A stretch of 28,520 nucleotides of DNA from Site-B1 sp963722665 (GTDB taxonomy: Bacteria; Bacteroidota; Bacteroidia; Flavobacteriales; Flavobacteriaceae): contig CAVRNW010000027.1 in NCBI GenBank assembly GCA_963722665.1, positions 1-28,520 of the forward strand, written 5' to 3'. Under the pieces are notes generated by a model. It ran no database searches. It had not been told where the DNA came from and saw nothing but the letters and a program-made list of their open reading frames with translations. Numbering within the stretch: position 1 is the stretch's first letter; each line of letters opens with the position of its first letter. Positions 1 through 8,428 of the stretch are shown in pieces. Position numbers and translations under genes: made by a program.

Positions 1-42
1 TTTTGAGTTTCCATAGTTAGTTCTCTCCACTATTTTACAATT

Positions 43-96
43 AGGCTGTCACATTGAGGCTGTCACATTGAGCGCAGTCAAAATGCAATCGAGAGT
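43..96. repeat. 14-bp tandem duplication plus GAGCGCAGT-core intergenic repeat
   Basis: The 14-mer aggctgtcacattg occurs twice in perfect tandem (43-56 and 57-70). The second copy runs into gagcgcagtc (70-79) and then a degenerate half ending atcgagag. The GAGCGCAGT core recurs at 3616-3624, at 10996-11004 and, inverted, at 11027-11035, always between genes. From general familiarity, GCGCAGTC-containing intergenic repeats are frequent in Flavobacteriaceae genomes. The element lies downstream of the helicase stop codon and might sit in its 3' untranslated region. No function is claimed. Confidence 0.6.
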
Positions 97-110
97 AAAG
101 AGTGAATCCA

Positions 111-1398
111 TTATCGTCTTCTGTCATCAGACCGTCTGTTGGTATTTCGTTTTGGTCTTCTGTTATTGCTTTGTCTGTTTCCGGTTTTGTTAGTATTTAC
201 AGACCTTGGATTTCTGTTACGTCCGCCTCCCTGAGCTTTTTTAATAGGCTCAGTTGAAGCATTTGGATCCGGTTCAAAACCTTCAATGACCTCACTTGGC
301 AATTTGATGCCTACCAACTTTTCAATATCTCTTAAATAACTGGTCTCATCGGCGCTTACTAAAGATATGGCCTGACCACTCGCTCCTGCTCTTCCTGTTC
401 TTCCAATTCTGTGCACATAATCTTCAGAAATATTCGGGAGTTCAAAATTAACCACATGTGGTAGCAACGGAATATCCAATCCACGTGCAGCAATGTCCGT
501 GGCAACCAGGACACTTACTTTACCCATTTTAAAACCTGCCAAAGCTTTGGTTCTGGCTCCCTGACTCTTATTGCCGTGTATAGCCATAGCAGAAATTCCA
601 GCGCCTATCATTTTTTTGCATAGCTTATTGGCTCCATGCTTTGTTCTTGTAAATACCAGGACCTGTTTCCAATTACCATCTAGGATCAATTTTATGATCA
701 ATCCGGTTTTTTTACCTTTGGCCACACGATACACTTTTTGGTCAATAGCATCTACCGTGGTATTCTCTGGTGTGGCTTCTACTTGAACAGGATGATGCAA
801 AATACCATTTGCTAATTTCTTAATATCATTTGAAAATGTTGCTGAGAACATTAAATTCTGACGTCTTGTAAGGCAATAGTTTCATTATGCGCTGTATATC
901 ACGTAAAAACCCCATATCTAGCATTCTATCAGCTTCATCGAGAACAAATATCTCTACTTTGGACAGTGATACAATTCCCTGACTTTCAAGATCTATCAAT
1001 CTTCCAGGAGTTGCTACCAAAATATCTACTCCTCTTCTAAAATGCGCCTCTTGTGGACGTTGGTTGACGCCACCGAAAATAACAGCAGAGCGCAGATCTA
1101 CATATTCACCGTATTCTTTTACGTTCGCAAAAACTTGGGCAGCCAATTCTCGCGTTGGTGTTAAGATTAAGGCTCGAACCGGTCTGTGCATTAAAGGTGG
1201 TTCCTGAGATAGTATTTGCAACATAGGTAGTGTAAAACCAGCTGTTTTTCCTGTGCCCGTTTGTGCAGAAGCCAAAATATCCTTGCCTTCTAAAATTGGA
1301 GGAATTGCTTTTTCTTGTATAGGTGATGGTGTTGTGTATCCTTTTTTGCTTATAGCTTTAAGCAAGGCTTCGGATAAGCCCAGAGATTGAAATGACAT
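111..1398 (-). pseudogene. RhlE-like DEAD-box ATP-dependent RNA helicase, interrupted by a 1-base frameshift
   Basis: This is an ATP-dependent RNA helicase, expected to be cytosolic and to act in ribosome assembly, RNA turnover or cold adaptation. The N-terminal part shows the Q motif (PSPIQ, residues 24-28), motif I AQTGTGKT (45-52), PTRELAAQ, TPGR and DEAD (154-157). The other frame supplies SATF, ATDIAARGLDI and HRIGRTGRAG, followed by a basic Arg/Asn-rich tail typical of RNA-binding C-termini. The reading frame breaks near 861-870. Dropping one base around 864-867 gives LLPYKRQNLMFSATF, the expected family sequence, and a protein of about 428 residues. As written, the first frame stops at 826 after a short out-of-frame tail, separating the two RecA-like lobes, so no helicase would be made. 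A sequencing error is at least as likely as true decay. RhlE-type is inferred from length, overall motif spelling and basic tail. Confidence 0.9.
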
Positions 1399-1403
1399 AT
1401 AAT

Positions 1404-1463
1404 GTGTTTATGAAGCAAACACTATTTTATTTAGGTCACTCCTTTTAATTTGCTGCAAAGGTA
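1404..1463 (-). promoter_or_regulatory. Probable promoter box and structured 5' leader of the helicase gene
   Basis: On the minus strand, TACCTTTG (1463 to 1456) matches the Bacteroidota -7 box TAnnTTTG exactly and lies about 58 bases upstream of the helicase ATG. No convincing -33 element was recognised. The implied leader is about 50 nt. It contains an AAAGGAG stretch too far upstream to serve this ATG, and a small inverted repeat, GTGTTT (1404-1409) and AAACAC (1417-1422), just before the start codon. Regulation through this leader is speculation. Confidence 0.55.
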
Positions 1464-1638
1464 CGTTTATTTATTCGACACTTATATTTATATTACTTTA
1501 TTTTGTAAAAAAAATTGACGAACTTCGTTTAACGACCAATATAAAATATCTTGTCTTATCCCGATAGGCATCTGTACTGCCCAAAAGGAAAACCATCAAT
1601 ATCAAAAAGATGGGTGACATTTACACCAAACCTTACGA

Positions 1639-2289
1639 ATGATGAATAAAGAAGTTGATAAATTTCTGAACAATCTTGAAAAATGGCAGGACGAACTTAT
1701 TAGACTTCGTGAATTAATCCTTGATTGTGGGCTGACCGAAGATTTTAAATGGATGCATCCCTGCTATACAGTTAAAGGTAAAAATATTGTTTTAATTCAC
1801 GGGTTTAAGGAGTATTGTGCCATTCTTTTTTATAAAGGAGCCTTATTAAAAGATCCAAAAAAAGTTTTGATCCGGCAAACTGAGAATACACAATCTGCCA
1901 GACAAATTCGATTTACGAGTATTTCGGAAATTGAAAATTTGGAGTCGACAATTAGAAAATATGTGCTTGAAGCAGTAGAAATAGAAAAAGCCGGACTTAA
2001 AGTAAAAATGAAAAAAACTTCGGATTTTGAATTCCCTCAAGAATTAGAACAAAAACTCGAGGAAAACCCTAAGTTGGAAAAAGCCTTTAATGATCTGACT
2101 CCGGGAAGACAAAAAGGCTATCTGTTGCATTTTTATAAACCTAAACAAGCAAAAATCAGGATATCAAGAATAGAAAAAAATACAGGGAGAATTCTCAATG
2201 GCAAAGGGTTAAACGATTGTGTTTGTGGTCTCTCTAAACGAATGCCTAATTGTGATGGTTCACATAAGCAATTAGAAAAAACAAATTGA
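1639..2289 (+). CDS. DUF1801/YdeI-family protein with C-terminal CDGSH-type iron-sulfur motif
   Basis: This is a predicted soluble cytoplasmic protein of 216 residues. The first ~110 residues resemble DUF1801, a fold related to the Bacillus YdhG/frataxin-like iron chaperone (established for that family, inferred here). Residues ~125-190 match the YdeI/OmpD-associated region (LTPGRQKGYLLHFYKPKQAK, then SRIEKNTGRILNGKGLND). The tail, residues 194-209, is CVCGLSKRMPNCDGSH. It fits the CDGSH signature C-x-C-x2-S-x3-P-x-C-D-G-S-H exactly, so Cys194, Cys196, Cys205 and His209 are likely 2Fe-2S ligands. There is no signal peptide or membrane segment. The start is one of two adjacent ATGs. It is transcribed convergently with the rRNA methyltransferase. 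Its biochemical role is unknown; iron or redox handling is an inference. Confidence 0.82.
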   Translation: MMNKEVDKFLNNLEKWQDELIRLRELILDCGLTEDFKWMHPCYTVKGKNIVLIHGFKEYCAILFYKGALLKDPKKVLIRQTENTQSARQIRFTSISEIENLESTIRKYVLEAVEIEKAGLKVKMKKTSDFEFPQELEQKLEENPKLEKAFNDLTPGRQKGYLLHFYKPKQAKIRISRIEKNTGRILNGKGLNDCVCGLSKRMPNCDGSHKQLEKTN

Positions 2290-2295
2290 AAAACC

Positions 2296-2325
2296 AGACA
2301 ACTTGCTTTATATAAACCATTGTCT
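2296..2325. terminator. Weak hairpin between convergent genes
   Basis: AGACAA (2296-2301) and TTGTCT (2320-2325) form a 6-bp inverted repeat with an 18-nt AT-rich loop, in the 54-bp gap between the stops of the DUF1801 and RlmL-like genes. It could act as a bidirectional terminator, but the stem is short and no long T-run follows. Confidence 0.3.
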
Positions 2326-2343
2326 AACAAATTCAATACCTGA

Positions 2344-3507
2344 CTACAAATTCTGCTTTTTGGCTTTTTTACTGCCTTCGTAAATGTCGTACTTGACAAG
2401 GCGTCCTTCTAATTTAGCGTTGAACAGTTTAATTTTTCGGGAAGGCCGCAAGCCTACAAACTTTAATGCTTCCAGATTGGAGGTGATAAACCATGCATCT
2501 GTGTTTGGATACCCTTGTTTTAAAGTGTCGCCAATATTTGAATAGAATTCTTCGGCATTTAAATTCTCCAGTCGTTCACCATAAGGTGGGTTAAAGACCA
2601 TGTGTAATTTCTCTTCACCTGCTTTTTGGGTCTTAAAGAAATCCTCATGCTTAATGGTTATAAACTCATCTAAATGTGCATTCTTTATATTTTCCTTAGC
2701 CTTGCTAACCGCTGAAGGTGACTTATCATAACCCGTTATCTTATGATGAAAATCACGTGTTTTACTTAACAAGGATTCCTCTATCTTTTCAAACAATTCC
2801 ACATCCCAATCCTTCCAGCGTTCAAAGGCAAATTCCTTACGCATAAGATTAGGTGGAATATTACAGGCTATCATAGCTGCCTCGGCTAAAATAGTTCCGC
2901 TACCACACATAGGGTCCATAAAATCGGTTTGTCCGTCCCAACCCGATAACATGATCATTCCTGCTGCCAGCACTTCATTTATAGGTGCAATATTGGTTGC
3001 GGTTTTATAGCCTCGTTTGTGCAGGGAATCTCCCGAGCTATCCAGTGAAAGGGTGCATTGTTGCCTGTCAATATGCACGTTGATCTTTAGATCGGGAAAT
3101 TGAAGATCGACATTGGGCCTGACTCCGGTTGTGTTTCTGAATTTATCAACAATAGCATCTTTAGTCTTCAATGCGATATAGAGGGAATGCGTAAAAACCT
3201 CGGAATGTACAGTAGCATCGATAGCTAAAGTACCTGTTGATTCAAGATATTCATCCCATTTCATTTTATAAACCTGATCATAGAGGTCCTGTTCATTCAC
3301 CACTCGAAAAGATTTAATTGGTTTTAAAATTTTAATGGCTGTACGCAATCCTAAATTAGCTTTATACATAAATCCGGTATCGCCGGAAAAACTCACGTTA
3401 CGAACACCCGTTTTAACATCTCTAGCTCCTAACTGAACTAATTCCTTTGCCAAAAGTTCTTCAAAACCAAACAGGGTTTTGGCTACCATTGTAAAATTAT
3501 TCTCCAT
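2344..3507 (-). CDS. THUMP-domain class I SAM-dependent RNA methyltransferase (RlmL/YpsC-like)
   Basis: This 387-residue enzyme probably methylates 23S rRNA at guanine N2, by similarity to the methyltransferase half of RlmL. The N-terminus (residues ~7-25, TLFGFEELLAKEL) and the region to ~155 form the ferredoxin-like plus THUMP RNA-binding module. A Rossmann methyltransferase domain follows, with DPMCGSGT (198-205) for SAM binding and the catalytic NPPY (306-309), typical of exocyclic-amine N-methyltransferases. The Lys-rich C-terminus (EGSKKAKKQNL) suits RNA contact. The RlmK half found in gammaproteobacterial fusions is absent. The second Met (residue 7) is an alternative start. The site specificity on rRNA cannot be read from the sequence. 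Confidence 0.88.
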   Translation of the reverse strand: MENNFTMVAKTLFGFEELLAKELVQLGARDVKTGVRNVSFSGDTGFMYKANLGLRTAIKILKPIKSFRVVNEQDLYDQVYKMKWDEYLESTGTLAIDATVHSEVFTHSLYIALKTKDAIVDKFRNTTGVRPNVDLQFPDLKINVHIDRQQCTLSLDSSGDSLHKRGYKTATNIAPINEVLAAGMIMLSGWDGQTDFMDPMCGSGTILAEAAMIACNIPPNLMRKEFAFERWKDWDVELFEKIEESLLSKTRDFHHKITGYDKSPSAVSKAKENIKNAHLDEFITIKHEDFFKTQKAGEEKLHMVFNPPYGERLENLNAEEFYSNIGDTLKQGYPNTDAWFITSNLEALKFVGLRPSRKIKLFNAKLEGRLVKYDIYEGSKKAKKQNL

Positions 3508-3527
3508 TATTTACGCCTAATAGATTG

Positions 3528-3535
3528 CAAAAATA
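3528..3535 (-). promoter_or_regulatory. Probable -7 promoter box of the RlmL-like gene
   Basis: Read on the minus strand this is TATTTTTG, an exact TAnnTTTG match, 21 bases upstream of the ATG at 3507. No clear -33 element is visible. The short distance implies a leader of roughly 10-15 nt. Confidence 0.45.
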
Positions 3536-3601
3536 CTCTATTTTTGCTGGAAACTTAATTTTTAAGAAAAATAGGTTAAGGATTGAACAATTGTTGGAGC
3601 T

Positions 3602-3646
3602 CTTTTTGTCATCTCGAGCGCAGTCGAGAGGTTTCAGACAAAAAAG
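3602..3646. repeat. Palindromic intergenic repeat with GAGCGCAGT core
   Basis: The outer arms ctttttgtc (3602-3610) and gacaaaaaag (3637-3646) are near-perfect inverted repeats. Inside, CTCGA (3613-3617) pairs with TCGAG (3624-3628) around the core. The segment GCGCAGT-CGAGA-GGTTTCA (3618-3636) aligns to 10998-11016 with differences only in the middle five bases, so the two are copies of one element in the same orientation. It lies in the divergent gap upstream of the 3710 methyltransferase, where the T/A arms could also form a terminator-like hairpin. Confidence 0.7.
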
Positions 3647-3709
3647 CGACTTGTGAAAGCCTGACTTTTTTGAGTTAAAAACGAAAAAAAGGAACCACCA
3701 GAAAAAAGA

Positions 3710-4441
3710 ATGATAAAAGACAGATCTACTTGGTATGCTTCATGGTTTGATACACCATACTATCATATACTTTATAAGGATAGAGACCACTCTGAGGCGG
3801 AAACATTTATGCACAATCTCACCAATTATTTGAATATTCCTGAAGGCGGGAAGATCCTGGATCTGGCATGTGGCAAGGGGAGGCATGCTGTTTATTTGAA
3901 TTCTATTGGCTATGATGTTACCGGAGTTGATCTCTCTGAGAACAGCATTAAGTTCGCAAAGCAGTTTGAGAATAAAACGCTTCATTTTGATGTGCATGAC
4001 ATGTGCAAGCCTTATGATAAACAATATGATGCTGTATTCAATCTGTTCACCAGTTTTGGTTATTTTGAAAAAGATGAAGATAATTTACGCACTATAAAAG
4101 CCATTAAAGCAGACCTGAACGAATTTGGTTTTGGAGTCATTGATTTTATGAATAGCGACTATGTGATTAAAAATTTGATTCCTGAAGAAACTAAAATTAT
4201 AGAAGGAATAGAATTCCACTTAAAACGATATGTGAAAGATGGATACATTACCAAGGATATTAACTTTGTAAATGATGGAAACGAATACAGCTACCATGAA
4301 CGCGTACGGGCTTTTAGTTTAGCCGATTTTGAAGCCTTGTTTGAAAAGGCAGGAGTCTATCTTTTGGATATATTTGGTGACTATAAATTGCGTAAATTTG
4401 ATGCTTTGGAATCCAGCCGTTTAATAATGATATTCAAATGA
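3710..4441 (+). CDS. Class I SAM-dependent methyltransferase, substrate unknown
   Basis: This 243-residue soluble protein carries the SAM-binding Rossmann motif I, DLACGKGRH (residues 51-59), and motif II TGVDLSENSI with the acidic ribose-binding Asp74. It fits the Methyltransf_25/11 type families, in which small molecules are common substrates. The N-terminus (SWFDTPYYHILYKDRD) is seen in a Bacteroidota subfamily of these enzymes. Its stop overlaps the ZIP transporter start by 4 bases (ATGA), so the two are translationally coupled, with DUF4268 following directly. The operon suggests co-expression but does not reveal the methyl acceptor. Confidence 0.85.
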   Translation: MIKDRSTWYASWFDTPYYHILYKDRDHSEAETFMHNLTNYLNIPEGGKILDLACGKGRHAVYLNSIGYDVTGVDLSENSIKFAKQFENKTLHFDVHDMCKPYDKQYDAVFNLFTSFGYFEKDEDNLRTIKAIKADLNEFGFGVIDFMNSDYVIKNLIPEETKIIEGIEFHLKRYVKDGYITKDINFVNDGNEYSYHERVRAFSLADFEALFEKAGVYLLDIFGDYKLRKFDALESSRLIMIFK

Positions 4442-5112
4442 TGGTCTATTTACTACCCATATTAGCAGTTGCTTTTGGATTTGCATTTGTAGCTTTCTTC
4501 AATCCAACAAGTCAAAAGAACCTTCGCCTGTTATTGGCTTTTAGCGGAGCCTTTTTATTGTCTATTACCGTGTTTGAACTGATCCCAAGTATTTATGACG
4601 GTAGCAATGTCAGGACAGTTGGATTATTTATCATGCTGGGGATCTTGCTTCAGATATTTTTGGAATTCTTTTCAAAAGGTGCCGAACATGGTCATGTACA
4701 TGTACATAACAATGAAAATATCTTTCCTTGGGTGTTATTTGTTAGTTTAAGCATTCATGCCATTCTGGAAGGCTTTCCTTTAAACACCAATGACAATTTA
4801 TTATATGGTATCATTATACATAAGGTACCAATTGCAGTCATTTTAACGTCTTTCTTTTTCGCATCAAACTTAAGTAATGCTAAGACTTTAGTATTCCTGA
4901 TATTATTTGCCCTTATGACACCTTTAGGCAGTTTTTTAAGCGGCAAGACTACTTTTTTTACGAGTTATGAAGCTGAGATAACAGCATTAGTAGTTGGTAT
5001 CTTATTACATATTAGTACGACCATTTTATTTGAAAGCGACAAAGGACATAAATTCAATATTACCAAACTGCTGGTTATTATGGTAGCAATCGCCATTGCG
5101 TATTTTTTATAG
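4438..5112 (+). CDS. ZIP-family divalent metal transporter
   Basis: This 224-residue inner-membrane protein has about seven or eight hydrophobic segments and is predicted to import Zn2+ or another divalent cation. A His-rich loop HGHVHVH (residues 84-90) separates the third and fourth segments, the classical ZIP variable loop. The two conserved metal-site helices carry SIHAILEG (His107, Glu111) and IIHKVP (His128). A late helix has LLHIS (His191). The start codon ATG lies within the ATGA overlap with the upstream methyltransferase. Substrate preference is not determinable. The gene sits in the middle of a three-gene operon. Confidence 0.88.
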   Translation: MMVYLLPILAVAFGFAFVAFFNPTSQKNLRLLLAFSGAFLLSITVFELIPSIYDGSNVRTVGLFIMLGILLQIFLEFFSKGAEHGHVHVHNNENIFPWVLFVSLSIHAILEGFPLNTNDNLLYGIIIHKVPIAVILTSFFFASNLSNAKTLVFLILFALMTPLGSFLSGKTTFFTSYEAEITALVVGILLHISTTILFESDKGHKFNITKLLVIMVAIAIAYFL

Positions 5113-5556
5113 ATGTTCAGTAAGGAAGAATCCAAAAGAATAAGACAGGAATTCTGGACCAGTTTCGGAAAGTCCTTTCCAAGAAAATGGATTCTTTACA
5201 ACACAAAGATCAAGGGGTTTTCATTTAAATTCCATTTTGATATAAAGCAGGCTTTTGTTTCTATAGATATTGAAGATGTCCCGACAACTACAGGGATTAG
5301 CAACCGGAGTAAATACTGGGAGAAACTAGTTGCCTTGAGATCAATTTTGCTGGAAGAATATTTGCCGGAAGCGATTTTTGAAGGGGTTTGTATTTTAGAA
5401 AATGGGAAGGAAATTTCCAGGATATCTGTAAAATTAGTTCAAGAAGTATCCATCCATAATAAAGACACATGGCAAGAGACTATGGTATTCTTTAATGAAA
5501 CCATGAACTTATTTGAAGCGTTTTTTGAGGATTATAAGGATGTGATCAGAGGTTGA
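5113..5556 (+). CDS. DUF4268 domain-containing protein
   Basis: This is a 147-residue soluble protein recognised as DUF4268 by its conserved N-terminus (FSKEESKRIRQEFWTSFGK) and length. It is mixed alpha/beta by eye, without signal peptide or membrane segment. In longer proteins this domain is associated with restriction-like contexts, but this short stand-alone form is common in Flavobacteriaceae and has no established function. The ATG follows the ZIP stop codon directly (TAGATG), so it is co-translated with the transporter and methyltransferase. Confidence 0.75.
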   Translation: MFSKEESKRIRQEFWTSFGKSFPRKWILYNTKIKGFSFKFHFDIKQAFVSIDIEDVPTTTGISNRSKYWEKLVALRSILLEEYLPEAIFEGVCILENGKEISRISVKLVQEVSIHNKDTWQETMVFFNETMNLFEAFFEDYKDVIRG

Positions 5557-5641
5557 ACTTATAAGTTAAATATGTTAACTTGGTAAACGTCCAGAATCAT
5601 TAAAACGACTATATTTCATAACAGTTCTAACCAATAAAAAT

Positions 5642-8344
5642 ATGCTTACAAAAATGAACATAAATGGATTTGATAAGATATTAGAAGATAAAAAAAATAT
5701 TCTTTCCTGTTTCAAAGAGATGTTATCTAACATTGATGAAAATAAACTTAGTGCATTCATTGAAACATTGAATGAAAACAATGAATATGACGGGATATCT
5801 GATGAAAAAATAATACAATCCTTTGGTATTTATTTTCAACTGATGAACCTGGTTGAAGAGAATGCCGCAATTCAATTTAACAGACAGTTTGAAAAAAACT
5901 TCGGGATATCTGCAATTCGTGGTTCTTGGGGAGAAACGTTTAAAATATGGAATGATCAAAGGATTGATCAAGATACAATGATAAGTACTATATCGGCTAT
6001 TCATATTTGCCCCGTACTTACTGCGCATCCTACAGAAGCTAAGAGGGTTACGATATTAGAAACACACAGAGAATTGTATTTATTACTGGTGCAAAATGAA
6101 AATTCAACTTATTCACAAACAGAGAAAAATGTTATTCGAGACAAAATAATAAGCTTATTGGAGAGGTGGTGGAGAACGGGTGAAATCTATTTGGAAAAAC
6201 CCGATTTACGAGATGAACGAGCCAATGTTGTACATTATTTAAGCAAGATATTTCCTTTGATTTTGGAAGCCAGCGACTTAAAATTAAAATACTCTTGGTT
6301 GGAAATGGGGTTTGATGCCCATAAATTGAAGCACATAGAGCACTTTCCAAAATATAGTTTTGGAAGTTGGGTTGGGGGAGATCGCGATGGCCATCCTTTT
6401 GTTACGCCTCAAATTACGAAAGACACACTTCTTATTCATCGTAAAGAGTCTTTACAGATCATTTATAATCACGTTTTAAAATTAGGGGCTCAGCTGTCTT
6501 TATCTTCCAAACTAAATCCTACCCCGGAATTATTGACAACCAATATAACTAAGTACGCTGAATTATTAGGAGATAAGGGAATCCAAGCAATAAATCGCAA
6601 CCCTTATGAGCCCTGGAGACAGTTTCTGAATTTGATAGGCCTCAAACTTGAAAATACGATTTCAGGAACCTGTAGTGATTCTAAGCTTTTCTATAGAAGT
6701 AGTACTGAACTGCAAAAAGACTTAAAATTTATCCGGAAGCTTTTAATTGAAATTAATGCTGATAAAATCGCAGAAAATTTATTGTTTCCTTTAGAGCGAA
6801 TCGTACAGAGTTTTGGATTTCATTTGGCAAAATTGGATATACGTCAGAATAGCGAGTATTATGAAAAAGCGATTTCTCAAATTTTGCAAAAATCAACATT
6901 AGGAGATACCGACTTTCAAAATTGGGATGAAGATACGCGCCTTAGATTTTTAAATAAAGCAATAGAGTCACCAGAATTTTTAACAAATATCACTATATCT
7001 TATGGAGCTGAAGCAGATAATGTGTTGGATTACTTTAGAGTTTTAAGAGATCACAACATTCTGTATGGTTCTGAGGGAATCGGTTCATTTATTGTTAGTA
7101 TGACAAGAAGTCTGAGCGATTTACTCATGGTGTATCTGCTTATGAAAGAAACCCAACTTTTAGGGACTGATTTAATAGTAGCGCCTCTATTTGAAACTAT
7201 AGAAGATTTGGATAATGGGGCAGCAATTTTAGACGAATTCCTAAATCATCCGGTAACAAGAAAACGGCAAAAAATGTTACAAGACTCTCAAGAGGTCATG
7301 GTCGGTTATAGCGACAGCAACAAAGACGGTGGCGTATTGGCAAGCAAGTGGAATCTTTACAAAGCCGAAAAAGCGCTTTCAGAAGTGGGAAGAAAAAACA
7401 ACATTAAAGTGTTTTTCTTTCATGGCAGAGGAGGGACCATTAGTCGTGGTGGAGGGAAATATCACCGTTTTATTGAGAGTAAACCACCAGGATCGGTTAA
7501 CGGTAAAATAAAGTTAACCATACAAGGAGAGTCTATTTCACAGCAATTTGGTAACCTATTGACCGGAACCTATAACTTAGAAATGTTAGCTTCCGGAGTG
7601 GCACTGCATACTTTAGCTAATGATAAGAAAATAGAACATGACTATCCAATAGAAACATTGGAATGGTTGTCAGCAAAATCAATGCAGCACTATAAAAACC
7701 TAATTAATGACAGAGATTTCATGCAATTTTATAGCGAAGCAACTCCCATTGATATTCTGGAGCAAAGTAAAATTGGTTCTCGACCAGCGCGAAGAACAGG
7801 AAAAAGATCTCTAAAAGATTTAAGAGCGATCCCTTGGGTTTTTAGCTGGAACCTGTCGAGATTTACACTAACTGGATGGTACGGAATCGGAACCGCCTTA
7901 AAGGAATTAAAAGATCAGGATAGTGATAGATTTGAAGAATTAAAAAAATCAATTTCCTCTTGGCCTTTTTTAAGGTATTTATTCATCCAAACGGAAACCA
8001 ATTTATTAATTGCCAATCCGGAAATTATGGAAATGTATGCTCAATTGGTTACTGATGAAAAGGTAAAGAGCAAGTTTTTAAACTTGATTCTATCTGATTT
8101 TGAAGCGGGTAAAATACAAATTGAGTATTTACTGGGTGATAGTGTTAAGGTAAGAAGAACCGGGCAACTTAACATTATGAATATCAGGGAAAAAGAATTA
8201 ATGGTTTTACACAAACTTCAAATTGATTTGATCAAAAAATGGAGAAAACTAAATGAAAAAGGCGATCCAGAAGCGAGCAACATGTTGCCAGAACTATTGC
8301 ATGTTATTAATTCATTGTCAGGAGGTTTGAGAAATACAGGTTAA
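5642..8344 (+). CDS. ppc: Phosphoenolpyruvate carboxylase
   Basis: It carboxylates PEP with bicarbonate to oxaloacetate, replenishing the TCA cycle in the cytoplasm. The 900 residues match the usual 850-930 length. Key elements are LTAHPTEAKR with catalytic His129, the bicarbonate/PEP-site signature VGYSDSNKDGG with Lys561, FFHGRGGTISRGGG (592-605), GSRPARR (712-718) and the C-terminal NTG (898-900), whose terminal residues are functionally conserved in PEPCs. SNKDGG replaces the SAKDAG spelling of the E. coli enzyme. The ATG at 5642 is followed by another at 5654, so the first few residues are uncertain. It is a single-gene unit with an AT-rich hairpin after the stop. Confidence 0.96.
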   Translation: MLTKMNINGFDKILEDKKNILSCFKEMLSNIDENKLSAFIETLNENNEYDGISDEKIIQSFGIYFQLMNLVEENAAIQFNRQFEKNFGISAIRGSWGETFKIWNDQRIDQDTMISTISAIHICPVLTAHPTEAKRVTILETHRELYLLLVQNENSTYSQTEKNVIRDKIISLLERWWRTGEIYLEKPDLRDERANVVHYLSKIFPLILEASDLKLKYSWLEMGFDAHKLKHIEHFPKYSFGSWVGGDRDGHPFVTPQITKDTLLIHRKESLQIIYNHVLKLGAQLSLSSKLNPTPELLTTNITKYAELLGDKGIQAINRNPYEPWRQFLNLIGLKLENTISGTCSDSKLFYRSSTELQKDLKFIRKLLIEINADKIAENLLFPLERIVQSFGFHLAKLDIRQNSEYYEKAISQILQKSTLGDTDFQNWDEDTRLRFLNKAIESPEFLTNITISYGAEADNVLDYFRVLRDHNILYGSEGIGSFIVSMTRSLSDLLMVYLLMKETQLLGTDLIVAPLFETIEDLDNGAAILDEFLNHPVTRKRQKMLQDSQEVMVGYSDSNKDGGVLASKWNLYKAEKALSEVGRKNNIKVFFFHGRGGTISRGGGKYHRFIESKPPGSVNGKIKLTIQGESISQQFGNLLTGTYNLEMLASGVALHTLANDKKIEHDYPIETLEWLSAKSMQHYKNLINDRDFMQFYSEATPIDILEQSKIGSRPARRTGKRSLKDLRAIPWVFSWNLSRFTLTGWYGIGTALKELKDQDSDRFEELKKSISSWPFLRYLFIQTETNLLIANPEIMEMYAQLVTDEKVKSKFLNLILSDFEAGKIQIEYLLGDSVKVRRTGQLNIMNIREKELMVLHKLQIDLIKKWRKLNEKGDPEASNMLPELLHVINSLSGGLRNTG

Positions 8345-8375
8345 ATATAGCTACAGGTTAAAACAAAAGCTATAT
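8345..8375 (+). terminator. AT-rich hairpin after ppc
   Basis: ATATAGCT (8345-8352) and AGCTATAT (8368-8375) form a perfect 8-bp stem with a 15-nt loop immediately downstream of the ppc stop, followed by gtatttctct. It is a plausible but weak intrinsic terminator because of low GC and no uninterrupted T-run. An 11-bp direct repeat (tacaggttaaa, 8335-8345 and 8352-8362) overlaps the stop codon and the left arm. Confidence 0.45.
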
Positions 8376-8428
8376 GTATTTCTCTATAAAAGTCGAACTA
8401 CGTATAACTAAACCGTTAACTAAACTTC

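Noticed and set aside
571..786. Plus-strand ORF of 71 residues inside the helicase gene
   Set aside because: It is antisense to a conserved helicase domain, has no recognisable family or leader, and is typical of shadow frames in AT-rich coding DNA. The same applies to the other short antisense or nested frames, such as 3740-4024, 5723-6028 and 18175-18501.
826..873. Programmed ribosomal frameshift in the helicase gene
   Set aside because: No slippery heptamer or downstream hairpin is visible, and the same +1 lesion occurs in two unrelated genes, which points to sequence error or mutation.
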